Assembly: GCF_039538365.1 (NCBI RefSeq)
Contig: NZ_BAABCA010000004.1
Location: 62,001-126,000, forward strand
Length of the DNA: 64,000 nt
Direction of reading: 5' to 3'
From: Postechiella marina
Lineage (GTDB): Bacteria; Bacteroidota; Bacteroidia; Flavobacteriales; Flavobacteriaceae
The first letter of the stretch is position 1. Every line of letters begins with the position of its first letter. The position numbers and the translations under genes were made by a program. Below, piece by piece: positions 25,796-34,738 of the stretch. A model generated the notes under the pieces. It saw only the letters and a list, made by a program, of their open reading frames with translations. It did not search any database and had not been told where the DNA came from.

Positions 25796-26913
25796 TTATT
25801 TTGTATTAATGTTTTAATTTCATCTTCAAATAAATCTAAAGTATAATACTGTGACCAAGCTAAAGCGTCTCTAGACATTTGTTCTAATGTTTTAGTATGA
25901 GATAAAGCAGCTTCAATTTTAGCAACTGCTTCATTTACGTTAGGCGTTATTAAAATACCTCTATTACCATTATCTAACATATTAGGGACACAAGATATTG
26001 CTGTAGCAATGGGTATGACTCCAAAAAACATAGCTTCTGCTATAGCTTTGGGCCAACCTTCGGACTGAGAAGCTAATAGCGTAAAATGAGCAGCTTTTAA
26101 TTGTTGTTTGACAATAGTACTGCTTTGATTTCCGTGTAAAACTATAATATTTTGCAATTGGTTTGTATCAATATAAGCTTGTAATTCTTGTTTTAATACG
26201 CCATCGCCATATAAATCTAGTGTCACAGAATAGCCTTTATGCTTTAGTGCTTCTATAATTTGAATAGCTAGTAAAGGACGCTTACCACTAACTAAACTTC
26301 CTACAAATACAAACCGTAATGTTTTTGAGTAATTTTTTGTTTCAATTTTACATCGCTCATTATCTTTATATGTTGCAGTAAAAAACGGTTTAATATTTTT
26401 GGTTTGATTGTCCCACGCACCATACACTAAAACAGTCATATTTTTAGTCCAAAAGGTATTGGATAAAATACGTTTTTGAATACGATAACTTAAGGGTTGA
26501 TTAGCCTTGGGGTCCCAATTACCTGCGTATTTAGCGGTTTTTATTTTCTTCGGAAAAAATATTTGTAACATACAGCCTAATAACCCAATATTACCTGGAC
26601 ATCTTAAATGTATGTGATCTGCACGCTTACAAGCTTGCCAAAGATTAAAAATAATGTATGGTAATGCCAATATAGACTTAATAACACTACTTACATTAAT
26701 AAAAGCAATTGCAGGTATTTTAGTTAATGTAAGTTTGTTATGAGTATAAGCTATGTCTATATTAGAAACAGATGCATCTATTACTGGAGCAACAATTTCA
26801 ACCTCATCTACATGTTTTAACCACAAATTCATCTCACGCACATAAGGAGCATAAGCATACTGCTGTTGAGCGCTTAATTTATGTAAGACATGAGTAACTA
26901 TTAAAAAACGCAT
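25792..26913 (-). CDS. Glycosyltransferase, GT4 type
   Basis: 373-residue GT-B protein: N-terminal half with LNLWLKHVDEVEIVAPV-like start region and RADHIHLRCPGNIGLLGC; C-terminal half with LRFVFVGSLVSGKRPLLAI, LYGDGVLKQEL and the donor motif ASQSEGWPKAIAEAMFFGVIP, which keeps the E-x7-E pair. Its ATG shares one base with the stop codon of the 41-codon ORF upstream (TAATG), so its translation may depend on that ORF. Confidence 0.89.
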   Translation of the reverse strand: MRFLIVTHVLHKLSAQQQYAYAPYVREMNLWLKHVDEVEIVAPVIDASVSNIDIAYTHNKLTLTKIPAIAFINVSSVIKSILALPYIIFNLWQACKRADHIHLRCPGNIGLLGCMLQIFFPKKIKTAKYAGNWDPKANQPLSYRIQKRILSNTFWTKNMTVLVYGAWDNQTKNIKPFFTATYKDNERCKIETKNYSKTLRFVFVGSLVSGKRPLLAIQIIEALKHKGYSVTLDLYGDGVLKQELQAYIDTNQLQNIIVLHGNQSSTIVKQQLKAAHFTLLASQSEGWPKAIAEAMFFGVIPIATAISCVPNMLDNGNRGILITPNVNEAVAKIEAALSHTKTLEQMSRDALAWSQYYTLDLFEDEIKTLIQNK

Positions 26914-27038
26914 TATTTAATTTTTAATTTTAAAAATCGTGGATCCATTTCAAACTTAATATTAAATACTCTATTTAAACCAGATGAATAATAAGATGAA
27001 TAAAAGTTAGAAATATTTAAGATATATATTGTTTCCAT
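26913..27038 (-). CDS. Unannotated 41-residue ORF in the glycan operon
   Basis: ATG at 27038 to TAA at 26913-26915; begins METIYILNISNFYSSYY and ends RFLKLKIK. The start lies 3 bases past the stop of the GT2 gene and the stop overlaps the start of the following GT4 gene by one base (TAATG), exactly as between real genes in this operon. It has Tyr/Ser/Phe-rich and basic parts and no recognisable domain or clear membrane helix. It may be a microprotein, a translational-coupling leader, or the worn-down remnant of a transferase. No database check was possible. Confidence 0.45.
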   Translation of the reverse strand: METIYILNISNFYSSYYSSGLNRVFNIKFEMDPRFLKLKIK

Positions 27039-27041
27039 AAA

Positions 27042-28037
27042 TTACGTTTGAATTCTAGGTTTCTTAAAAATTAACGAAATCAAACCTGCAAATCGTCCAA
27101 AGGCTTCAGTTATAGCTTTACGTTTTTCTTTAGAAGTAATACTATTAGTCGCGCGAATAGTCATTAACAATATAGATGTCGCATAAAACTTAAAACAAGC
27201 TTTAAAACTAGGGTTTGGATATTTTACACGCCAAACATACCAACCATTTCTAATGACCATTTTTCCATATTTAAATTGATTTGGTCTTCCAGATGCTTCA
27301 TGATAATGTGCTAATTGTGCTGCTGTATTTATAAATAATTTTCCTTGTTTAGCTAATCGTATAGAGAAATCTGCATCTTCATACAACCCGTAACCTTCAA
27401 AATACGTTGAAAAAGATAAGGTATTAAAAACTTTCTTTTTATAAGATGATACACCTCCCATTATTTGTTCTACTTGATAAACTTTTCCAGATGGAGGCAA
27501 AAAACTTACAGATCTTCCATGAGAAAAGGTAGGCATCCAACCTGGTTTTGCATCTGGTAATAAACCAAATCGTTTTCGCATTTTAAATCTTAAAGGATCT
27601 AATCGTTGCCATCCATCAAAATAAAAATAAGAAGTATTATTTCTTGTAGATTGTGTTTCCCAACATATTTCATTTGTTATGTACCCTCCAACCGCCAAAG
27701 CTTCAGGGTGAATTTTATAGGTACTAATTAATACTTCAAAATAGTTTTTTTTGAGCTCAACATCATCATCTAAAAAACATATAATTTCTGATGTTTTATT
27801 TACTGTATTAACTCCAAAATTACGCTGTTTAGTTAAACCTCGATTTAGTTCATCAACTTTATAATACTCTAAATTTTCGAATACATTATTTTCTATAACT
27901 CTTGTTGTTTCATTACCTATAGAGCCATCAACAATAATAATTTGATTTGGATATAAGGTTTGACTTTTTACCGACTCCAACAATTGTAAAAGTGGTTTTG
28001 GTCGCATATAGGTACAAATTATTAAAGAAAACTTCAT
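27042..28037 (-). CDS. Glycosyltransferase, GT2 type
   Basis: 331-residue GT-A inverting transferase. The GT2 start FSLIICTYMRPKPLLQLLES, the metal-binding IICFLDDDVELK (Asp triplet about residue 93) and the acceptor-side GYGLYEDADFSIRLAKQGKLF, including the general-base ED, are all there. It belongs to the rhamnosyltransferase-like part of GT2, but the sugar cannot be named. Only 1 base separates it from the preceding GT2 fusion gene. Confidence 0.9.
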   Translation of the reverse strand: MKFSLIICTYMRPKPLLQLLESVKSQTLYPNQIIIVDGSIGNETTRVIENNVFENLEYYKVDELNRGLTKQRNFGVNTVNKTSEIICFLDDDVELKKNYFEVLISTYKIHPEALAVGGYITNEICWETQSTRNNTSYFYFDGWQRLDPLRFKMRKRFGLLPDAKPGWMPTFSHGRSVSFLPPSGKVYQVEQIMGGVSSYKKKVFNTLSFSTYFEGYGLYEDADFSIRLAKQGKLFINTAAQLAHYHEASGRPNQFKYGKMVIRNGWYVWRVKYPNPSFKACFKFYATSILLMTIRATNSITSKEKRKAITEAFGRFAGLISLIFKKPRIQT

Positions 28038-28038
28038 A

Positions 28039-29571
28039 TTAAATAGCCTTATTTTCCAACTTATTAGCCCAAGTTTGACTTTTTGCCCAACGTTCTTTAA
28101 ACATATTATAATACTTAAAAGGTTGCTTTATAGACTGTCTTTTATAAAGTTTTAAAAATAAAGTTAGCTTATAACTATTTACTTGCTCCTTTGTTTTATA
28201 TTTTAAATTATATAGCATAATTGTTGGAGATGGCTTAGGTAGCACTTTTTCTATTTCCCAAGCATGGGTGTGTTTTGTTCTAAAACCTCCAATTGGAGCT
28301 TTTAAGTGTTTTAACTTTACAAAAGGTAAATAAATAACATCAACGCCTTTATTTCTAAGCTGCATACCATAATCTGCATCTTCACCAAAACCATGCTCGA
28401 AAGCCATATTAAATTTAAGGTCTTTTATTACATTACTTTTAACAATACTACAACCGGAACCAAAAGATTTCCACTGTACTGGTACTTTTTGAGTTTCTAT
28501 TTCACTCTCTTTTAAACAGCTTAAAGTTATTGCATCGTGACCTTGAACTTCCATAAAACTTAATGCTTCACTTAACATGTTTTTATTAAACCTTATATCG
28601 TCATCAGCAAAAAATGTATATTTAGAAGTTACAAAATTCAAACCAATATTTCTTGCATTACATGCTCCTGTTTTTGTAATTAATTTATGGACTATTTTAA
28701 AAGGCCAATTATCTATCTTCAAATAATCTAATTCTGTTTTAAAAAAAGTTTTATCACCTTGCTCAATAATTATAACCTCGGTTGGCTTTAATGTTTGTAA
28801 AGCTAAATCTTTTAAAACATTATATAAATATGGTGCCCTTCCTAATGTTGGAATTATAACAGATATTGTTTTTTCTATTTCTATAGTATCTATTTTATTA
28901 TCTGAGGCTATAAGATTTTTATAATATTTCCTCTTATATTTAAGACTTTTTAATAAAGGGATAATTAGTATTTTCTTTTCATGTATTATAAAGTTAAGGA
29001 ATAGTAAAAAAAGCCATCTTACTTTGTAATGTTCTTTTACAAACTGAAATAGTTTTGCTTTAGATGCGATTTTAAAAGTAGCATCTAGATTATTTTTCTC
29101 GATAATTTTTGATGAAGCATAACAGTATAAACCATTGCTTATTCCTAATTTTGCTATACTATTTAAATTGTACACTAAATCTTGATTTACATCAATATAC
29201 GGTTTAAATGTTAGCAAATGCTTACCATAAATTGCGCCACAGTTACTATGCATTAACCAAGTAGGGTATTTTACTTTTTTATTAACATTTATAAAAAGAG
29301 AGTCTTCGACATATCCAATCGAATCGGATAAGTAACTTATACTTCCGGTAGAAACCATAGTATTAGTATTTAAGAAAAATGACTTTAATTTTTCAAGATT
29401 GATACTACCCTTATAACTAAAATGCGCCCAACAAATAATACGACTACTAAAAGTGGAAGATAAATTAAATAGTGCTTTTGTTGGGTTATTTTCAGAATTA
29501 TTTATTTTCAAACCTAATTCTACATCTATAACATCAACAACTTTATTATTTTTATGAAACAGTATAAGCAT
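28039..29571 (-). CDS. GT2 glycosyltransferase with a degenerate N-terminal domain
   Basis: 510 residues. Residues 235-470 are a complete GT2 catalytic domain: TISVIIPTLGRAPYLYNVL, FFADDDIRF (Asp 323-325) and EHGFGEDADYGMQLRNKG. The first ~220 residues lack an Asp-x-Asp motif but contain WLMHSNCGAIYGK followed by NQDLVYNLNSIAKLG, which looks like the acceptor half of a second GT-A domain that has lost its catalytic centre. The N-terminal part may bind an acceptor. It overlaps the upstream GT4 gene by 20 bases. Confidence 0.82.
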   Translation of the reverse strand: MLILFHKNNKVVDVIDVELGLKINNSENNPTKALFNLSSTFSSRIICWAHFSYKGSINLEKLKSFFLNTNTMVSTGSISYLSDSIGYVEDSLFINVNKKVKYPTWLMHSNCGAIYGKHLLTFKPYIDVNQDLVYNLNSIAKLGISNGLYCYASSKIIEKNNLDATFKIASKAKLFQFVKEHYKVRWLFLLFLNFIIHEKKILIIPLLKSLKYKRKYYKNLIASDNKIDTIEIEKTISVIIPTLGRAPYLYNVLKDLALQTLKPTEVIIIEQGDKTFFKTELDYLKIDNWPFKIVHKLITKTGACNARNIGLNFVTSKYTFFADDDIRFNKNMLSEALSFMEVQGHDAITLSCLKESEIETQKVPVQWKSFGSGCSIVKSNVIKDLKFNMAFEHGFGEDADYGMQLRNKGVDVIYLPFVKLKHLKAPIGGFRTKHTHAWEIEKVLPKPSPTIMLYNLKYKTKEQVNSYKLTLFLKLYKRQSIKQPFKYYNMFKERWAKSQTWANKLENKAI

Positions 29572-30712
29572 CTATTATTTTTTTATAAAAATCTACACTT
29601 TTTTGCGCTATAATTTCTGCACTAAAACTTTGTTCTACTTTTTGCCTAGCTTCTCGAGAAAAGGTTTCGCACAACGTTGAATCTTCTAATAGTTTTATAA
29701 TTTTATTAGCGTAATCTTTATGTGCAGTTGGATGTACTAAAAACCCATTTTCACCATCATTAATAACTTCTTTTGCCCAACCAACATTTGATGCTACAAT
29801 GGGCTTTTTTAAAGCCATAGCTTCTAACCATGATACAGGTAAGGCTTCTGCAAATGTAGGAAATACGCATAAACTAGCATTTTGAATCTGCTCTCGCATT
29901 TTGGTGTAGGCTACAGCTCCAATATAATTTACTTTTTGCAAAGCAGATACAGTAAACAAAGGCTGCATTAATGCCCAAGTGGATCCCGATTGCGTTTTAA
30001 TATCAGGACTATCTTTTCCTACCAATAATAAAGTGGCGTCTGGATGTATTTGATTAACTATATTAAAAATATGTGGTAATTCTAGTAATCCCTTTTTTCT
30101 AATTAATGTACCAAAATACAATATGGTTTTTGAACTCTTTTTTAAAGACAATACAGAAGGCTTAAAATCTTTTAAACTTATTGCATTGGGAATTACTGTA
30201 AATTGTCTATTTAAATTAAAAAGTTTATTAGTTAATGCTCCGGTAAATTGACTAACAGCAATAATTCCATCCACTTGCTTCAAGGCTTGTTTTTCATGAA
30301 AACGATTAATAGCTTTTACTGGTCTTTGGTCTAAATAACAAAAATAAGTATCACTACCATTCTCTCTTATTACTATTGGGCAGTTTATATTTATAAATGA
30401 AGCTATTCCTGTCCAGTCTGGAGCCTCAACAAGATCTATTTTACCTATAGTATGTAAACCGTTTATTAGCTTTTGTATTTTCTTTCGTGTTAAGTACCAC
30501 GATACCCCTTTTAATTTTGGGTTTTTTATTTTATAAAACTGAATGTCATCCTCTTTAAATTGAACATCTTCATTTTGACCATATATTAATAAACTAACTT
30601 CATGACCTAATTTATTTAAGGCTATTGCAAGATGTTTAATACTTGTACCAATACCTCCAGAATGACCAATGCGCTCATGTGGGTATTCTGGTGTTAAGAA
30701 TGCTATTTTCAT
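29552..30712 (-). CDS. Glycosyltransferase, GT4 type
   Basis: 386-residue GT-B protein with the GT4 entry FLTPEYPHERIGHSGGIGTS, acceptor-domain IGKIDLVEAPDWTGIASF, donor-domain KTILYFGTLIRKKGLLELPH and FAEALPVSWLEAMALKKPIVA, with the conserved Glu pair. The architecture resembles glycogen-synthase-like GT4 enzymes used in polysaccharide assembly. It overlaps the GT-C gene upstream by 4 bases and the GT2 fusion gene downstream by 20 bases. Confidence 0.9.
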   Translation of the reverse strand: MKIAFLTPEYPHERIGHSGGIGTSIKHLAIALNKLGHEVSLLIYGQNEDVQFKEDDIQFYKIKNPKLKGVSWYLTRKKIQKLINGLHTIGKIDLVEAPDWTGIASFININCPIVIRENGSDTYFCYLDQRPVKAINRFHEKQALKQVDGIIAVSQFTGALTNKLFNLNRQFTVIPNAISLKDFKPSVLSLKKSSKTILYFGTLIRKKGLLELPHIFNIVNQIHPDATLLLVGKDSPDIKTQSGSTWALMQPLFTVSALQKVNYIGAVAYTKMREQIQNASLCVFPTFAEALPVSWLEAMALKKPIVASNVGWAKEVINDGENGFLVHPTAHKDYANKIIKLLEDSTLCETFSREARQKVEQSFSAEIIAQKSVDFYKKIIDAYTVS

Positions 30713-32010
30713 CTGCTTATACTTTTATATTTAGAACCTATTAAAATAAACAATTTATTAATTAAATTCATATTAAAAACTATTGATAAAAAAAGCAACA
30801 CTAAACTATAAATAGCATTAAATCTCAAGCCTGTATATATATAAACAGACATAAAAACTTGACCTAATAATATGGCTAATATAGCTATGGAAACCTTATA
30901 TCTATTAGAAACTATAAGTTCTTCCTTTTTAAACAAAAGAAAATATAGCGTCTGAATAAAAACGAAGCAATAAAGAAACCTAAATGGCACTGCTATTTTT
31001 TCTAAAAAAACATCTTTACTTTTTTCCATGAATGGATTAAAATTTGATTTTATCTTTACTAAAATTATTTTTAAAATTTCTGAATAACTACTTGCTTTTA
31101 AAAAGGTAAATGTTGCTTTTTTATATAATTTGCTTTTATCTAAAACGCTAAGATTTTTTGTATCCTCGTCTTTTAAACTTAAATAGTCTAGGTTTAAACC
31201 TTCATTTGCTAAATCGCCATCACAATTATTAAATTTAGAAATTACATTTTTATTCCATCCTTTCGAAAATGTTGCACCTTGAGATGCAGTTATAAAAAAA
31301 CCTTTATTAAAAGTTAAATGATTTCTTATTGGCCATATAGAAAAAACAGAAATAAATATTAAAGCATGACATAGTACACGCCAAAAAGATTTTTTAAGGT
31401 TTAACAGACCATAAAACAGTAATAGGAAACCAACGAAAAAAGCACTAACTGGATGACAATAAAAAACAATTAAAGCGCATACAATTATTGATATACTATA
31501 TTTTCTAGAATTTGAAAACAATAAAAAACATATTACTAGTATTAATATAAAAATAGATGTTATACTCTCGGAAAGGAATGTTAATGAGTATTTAATATAT
31601 TGTGGCTCTATAAGTAATAATAAAAAAGGAAAAATAAATTTATACTTAATACCACCATATTTATAATATAAAGAAAGAGCTAAAGCAATGAGAGTTAATT
31701 CCATTATAAACTTTAATAAAATTAAAGAAAATATTTGGTTTGTAATAGCAAACAAAGCAGCTAAGATTATGGGCCAAATTGGCGATCTCCATACAGCAGA
31801 TTCTGTTGGGGTGTTTGAACCATTGTCTGCATAGACAAAATTTTCACTTAAATTTTTAGCCAACAATAAATAATGTGTCTCATCTCCACTATTATAAACA
31901 CTCTTTTCGGTATACTTATTACTATCAAGTGATAAGTATAAATAATAAAACTTAGGAGTTAGTAATATTAAAACACTTATTATTAGAATAGTGAAACTTT
32001 TAATAGGCAT
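30709..32010 (-). CDS. Predicted GT-C membrane glycosyltransferase (ArnT/PMT-like)
   Basis: A 433-residue protein with about 10-11 membrane helices. The first periplasmic loop contains YNSGDETHYLLLAKNL with Asp43-Glu44, the acidic pair used by GT-C enzymes, and then AVWRSPIWPIIL, typical of GT39/GT83-like proteins; SIWPIRNHLTF is another family-like segment. Such enzymes use polyprenyl-phosphate sugars on the periplasmic side. The adjacent DPM1-like gene (2 bases away) could make that donor. Identification rests on topology and short motifs, so the precise family is uncertain. Confidence 0.7.
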   Translation of the reverse strand: MPIKSFTILIISVLILLTPKFYYLYLSLDSNKYTEKSVYNSGDETHYLLLAKNLSENFVYADNGSNTPTESAVWRSPIWPIILAALFAITNQIFSLILLKFIMELTLIALALSLYYKYGGIKYKFIFPFLLLLIEPQYIKYSLTFLSESITSIFILILVICFLLFSNSRKYSISIIVCALIVFYCHPVSAFFVGFLLLFYGLLNLKKSFWRVLCHALIFISVFSIWPIRNHLTFNKGFFITASQGATFSKGWNKNVISKFNNCDGDLANEGLNLDYLSLKDEDTKNLSVLDKSKLYKKATFTFLKASSYSEILKIILVKIKSNFNPFMEKSKDVFLEKIAVPFRFLYCFVFIQTLYFLLFKKEELIVSNRYKVSIAILAILLGQVFMSVYIYTGLRFNAIYSLVLLFLSIVFNMNLINKLFILIGSKYKSISR

Positions 32011-32012
32011 TA

Positions 32013-32738
32013 TTATTTTACAAGTTTATATTTAATAATACAATAAATAGCTCTAACTCCATCTTTCCATCCTATTTTTTTTCCTTCGTCATAAGTTCTT
32101 CCATAGTAGCTTATACCAACTTCGTAGGCACGAATATTTTTAATTCGCGACATTTTAGCAGTTACTTCTGGTTCAAAACCAAATCGTTTTTCCTTTAATT
32201 TTAATGATTTAATATGCTCAGATCTAAACATTTTATAACAGGTTTCCATGTCTGTAAAGTTCATATTAGTCATCATATTACTTAAAAAAGTTAAAAATTT
32301 ATTTCCTAAACTATGCCAAAAAAATAAAATTCGATGCGGGTTACCTCCAATAAACCTACTACCATAAACAACATCTGCAAAACCATCTACTATAGGCTTT
32401 AACAACCTGTTATACTCATTTGGATTATACTCTAAATCAGCATCTTGAATTATTATTATTTCTCCTGTCGCTTCTTTTATGCCTCTATGTAAAGCTGCAC
32501 CTTTTCCATAATTTTTTTCTTGTTGAAAAAGTTTAATATTCATATCCTTATTTACCTCAAGATACTCTTGAATAACCTGCACAGTATTGTCGCTACTACA
32601 ATCGTTAACAATAATAATTTCTTTACAAATATCATTTAACAATACTACATCCTTAACCTTATCTAAAATTAAATGTATTGTATTTGCTTCATTGTAAGCA
32701 GGTATAATAATGGAAAGTGTCTTTATCTTAGAATTCAT
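32013..32738 (-). CDS. Polyprenyl-phosphate glycosyltransferase (DPM1-like GT2)
   Basis: 241-residue GT2 enzyme of the dolichyl-phosphate-mannose-synthase type: SIIIPAYNEANTIHLILDKV, the metal motif IIIQDADLEYNP, then VVYGSRFIGGNPHRILFF and the characteristic TDMETCYKMFRSEHI. These enzymes move a hexose from a nucleotide sugar to a polyprenyl phosphate on the cytoplasmic face. No C-terminal membrane helices follow, so it is the soluble or peripheral form. It is directly followed by the GT-C gene, a probable functional pair. Confidence 0.9.
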   Translation of the reverse strand: MNSKIKTLSIIIPAYNEANTIHLILDKVKDVVLLNDICKEIIIVNDCSSDNTVQVIQEYLEVNKDMNIKLFQQEKNYGKGAALHRGIKEATGEIIIIQDADLEYNPNEYNRLLKPIVDGFADVVYGSRFIGGNPHRILFFWHSLGNKFLTFLSNMMTNMNFTDMETCYKMFRSEHIKSLKLKEKRFGFEPEVTAKMSRIKNIRAYEVGISYYGRTYDEGKKIGWKDGVRAIYCIIKYKLVK

Positions 32739-32760
32739 TTATTAATTTTATTTAAAAGGT

Positions 32761-33324
32761 TTAAACATAACCTTGAGAACCTTTAAAGGATATAATTTGC
32801 GATGGTGATGGAGCTATTACAGACTTCGTTTTTACATTAAAATTCACTAAGCTATTCGCTCCTATTAAAACATCATCTTCAACTAAAACACCACCAACAA
32901 TTACTGCATTTGGACCAATGAATACATGGTTTCCTATTTTGGGAACGCCTTTATTTTTACCTCTATTTAAAACACCTATTGTAATACCTTGAGAAATATT
33001 GCAGTACTCACCAATTACACTCTCGCCATGTATTACTACACCTCCAAAATGCCCTAAATAAAGCCCTTTTCCAATAGATGTTCTATACGATATATCAAAA
33101 CCGTATTTGTGTTTGATTCTTCTTAAATACAAAAAGAAAAAATAAAACAAAATCCTGTTTTTTTTTCTATAATACTGACAATTTCTAAATACAATGGAAA
33201 ACTTAACTCCTGGAGCAGTATAAATTAACAGATATTTTAGGCAACTAAAAAAGGAAACTTTAGAGTTTAACCCATAACGTTTTAGGTCTTCTTCTAGAAT
33301 ATGTTTAAAATTTAATACTCCCAT
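32761..33324 (-). CDS. Left-handed beta-helix acyltransferase (serine acetyltransferase-like)
   Basis: 187 residues. An N-terminal helical part is followed by hexapeptide repeats (about residues 80-180): ISYRTSIGKGLYLGHFGG, VVIHGESVIGEYCNISQG, IGNHVFIGPNAVIVGGV. This is the SAT-like branch often found in polysaccharide loci, where it O-acetylates a sugar rather than serine. Target unknown. It lies 4 bases after the gene upstream in the operon. Confidence 0.85.
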   Translation of the reverse strand: MGVLNFKHILEEDLKRYGLNSKVSFFSCLKYLLIYTAPGVKFSIVFRNCQYYRKKNRILFYFFFLYLRRIKHKYGFDISYRTSIGKGLYLGHFGGVVIHGESVIGEYCNISQGITIGVLNRGKNKGVPKIGNHVFIGPNAVIVGGVLVEDDVLIGANSLVNFNVKTKSVIAPSPSQIISFKGSQGYV

Positions 33325-33328
33325 ACTT

Positions 33329-34732
33329 TTACTTGCGTTTTTTAGATATTATTTTAGATATCTCGTATAAAATTCTATTAGAAGATTCCTTTTGTGGAAA
33401 TTTACATATTATATCATACCATAATTTTGCTTTCTTTGCTGTATCAGATTTTATTTTAATAATACTTAGTATTTTCTCTTCAATCTCTTCTGCTTGATCA
33501 AAATATACTACTGCTCCTTCTGGCATGGAACGAAAATGAATATATTTATAACATGTATGAATACTCCAATTAGTATTTAATTGTTCTTTTTGATTGTAAT
33601 TAAAATAACCACAAGCTTTGTTAAATGCGGCATAATCGAAAACCATAGAAGACCCCAAATTTACAACAAACAAAGAGTGCGCTATAGTATTAGATAACAA
33701 AATATTATCTTCTTTACTAGGTAACATCGTATTCCATGTATTATTTACATTTTGCCATTTGGGAGCCACTTCTATAATTAACCCTTTATATTTAGATATA
33801 ACATTATCATACCTATTAGAAAAGTCTACTGGACATTTTCTAAAAAGGATACCAAGATTATATCCTTTTGTATTTAAAGATGCTATTGCCTTCGCAAAAT
33901 CATCTAAATATTTAGGATCGTCTGGAGAAGTGGTAACATCGTCTCCAGAAAAACAAACGTATTCTTTTTTAAGGTCTAGATTATAATCCTTATAAAACAC
34001 CTCTTTTGTTTTTATTGTTTCGCTATCGTAATGCGACTCAAATTGTGGTGTTCCTGTTATTTTTATCTGGTTGGCATTAATTTGAGCGTAATAATAAAGC
34101 ATTTCATTTTTCATAAAATCACTCCAAACAAAATAATAGTCTGTATCTACAACTAGCGTTGCTTTAGGTAAATTATCCCAAGAAAAAATAAATGTAGCAG
34201 TAGGAATACCCATACTTCTAGCAGCAAGTAAAGGCGCAATAGCATCTACAATTCTTTGGTTAGTACAAAAAAGAAAATCTGGTTGTTCTTTTTTTAAAAC
34301 ATTAACACAATTGTTGTAATAAGCAGTTGAACTTTCTATTTTATTAATTATCTTTTTAAGCCTCTCTAATCCTTTTGGAGAAGAGAAAAGAGTTGTACTA
34401 ATTTTAGTTATTATACTTTTAACAACTGCCTTTAAAGATTTATTACTAGCTGGAAACTTATATGCATTATAAATAGAGTCTCCAGTATTTTTAATATTTA
34501 AATTTAATTCTATCGTTTTTCTAGCGTTCTTTAATATACCTGTAAGCCAATGTGGTTTAATATTACTTAGCCTAATTTCCTTATAACCCATTTCTGAAAT
34601 AGAAAAAGGTGTACTATTCCAATAAGTAATATCTAGGTTTTGAGCTTTAGCTAAATCGTGAAATTTGGTGAATGCAAAATTACGAAGTGCAATACCGGAC
34701 GGGATAAGAATAAATACTTTTTTATTTATCAT
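33329..34732 (-). CDS. Predicted GT-B-fold transferase (TagF-like motif), function unknown
   Basis: 467 residues. The N-terminal half has PDFLFCTNQRIVDAIAPLLA and TATFIFSWDNLPKATLV; the C-terminal half has KITGTPQFESHYD and NLGSSMVFDYAAFNKACGYF (about residues 357-376). The Ser-Ser...Phe-Asp-Tyr element resembles TagB/TagF-type glycerophosphotransferases and GT-B sialyltransferases. The His-Pro expected upstream is replaced in ILFRKCPVD (about 294-302). Glycosyl- or polyol-phosphate transfer is likely, the substrate unknown; since the locus makes CMP-sialic acid, sialyl transfer is one candidate role. Lies 6 bases after the GNAT gene. Confidence 0.6.
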   Translation of the reverse strand: MINKKVFILIPSGIALRNFAFTKFHDLAKAQNLDITYWNSTPFSISEMGYKEIRLSNIKPHWLTGILKNARKTIELNLNIKNTGDSIYNAYKFPASNKSLKAVVKSIITKISTTLFSSPKGLERLKKIINKIESSTAYYNNCVNVLKKEQPDFLFCTNQRIVDAIAPLLAARSMGIPTATFIFSWDNLPKATLVVDTDYYFVWSDFMKNEMLYYYAQINANQIKITGTPQFESHYDSETIKTKEVFYKDYNLDLKKEYVCFSGDDVTTSPDDPKYLDDFAKAIASLNTKGYNLGILFRKCPVDFSNRYDNVISKYKGLIIEVAPKWQNVNNTWNTMLPSKEDNILLSNTIAHSLFVVNLGSSMVFDYAAFNKACGYFNYNQKEQLNTNWSIHTCYKYIHFRSMPEGAVVYFDQAEEIEEKILSIIKIKSDTAKKAKLWYDIICKFPQKESSNRILYEISKIISKKRK

Positions 34733-34738
34733 AATAAT

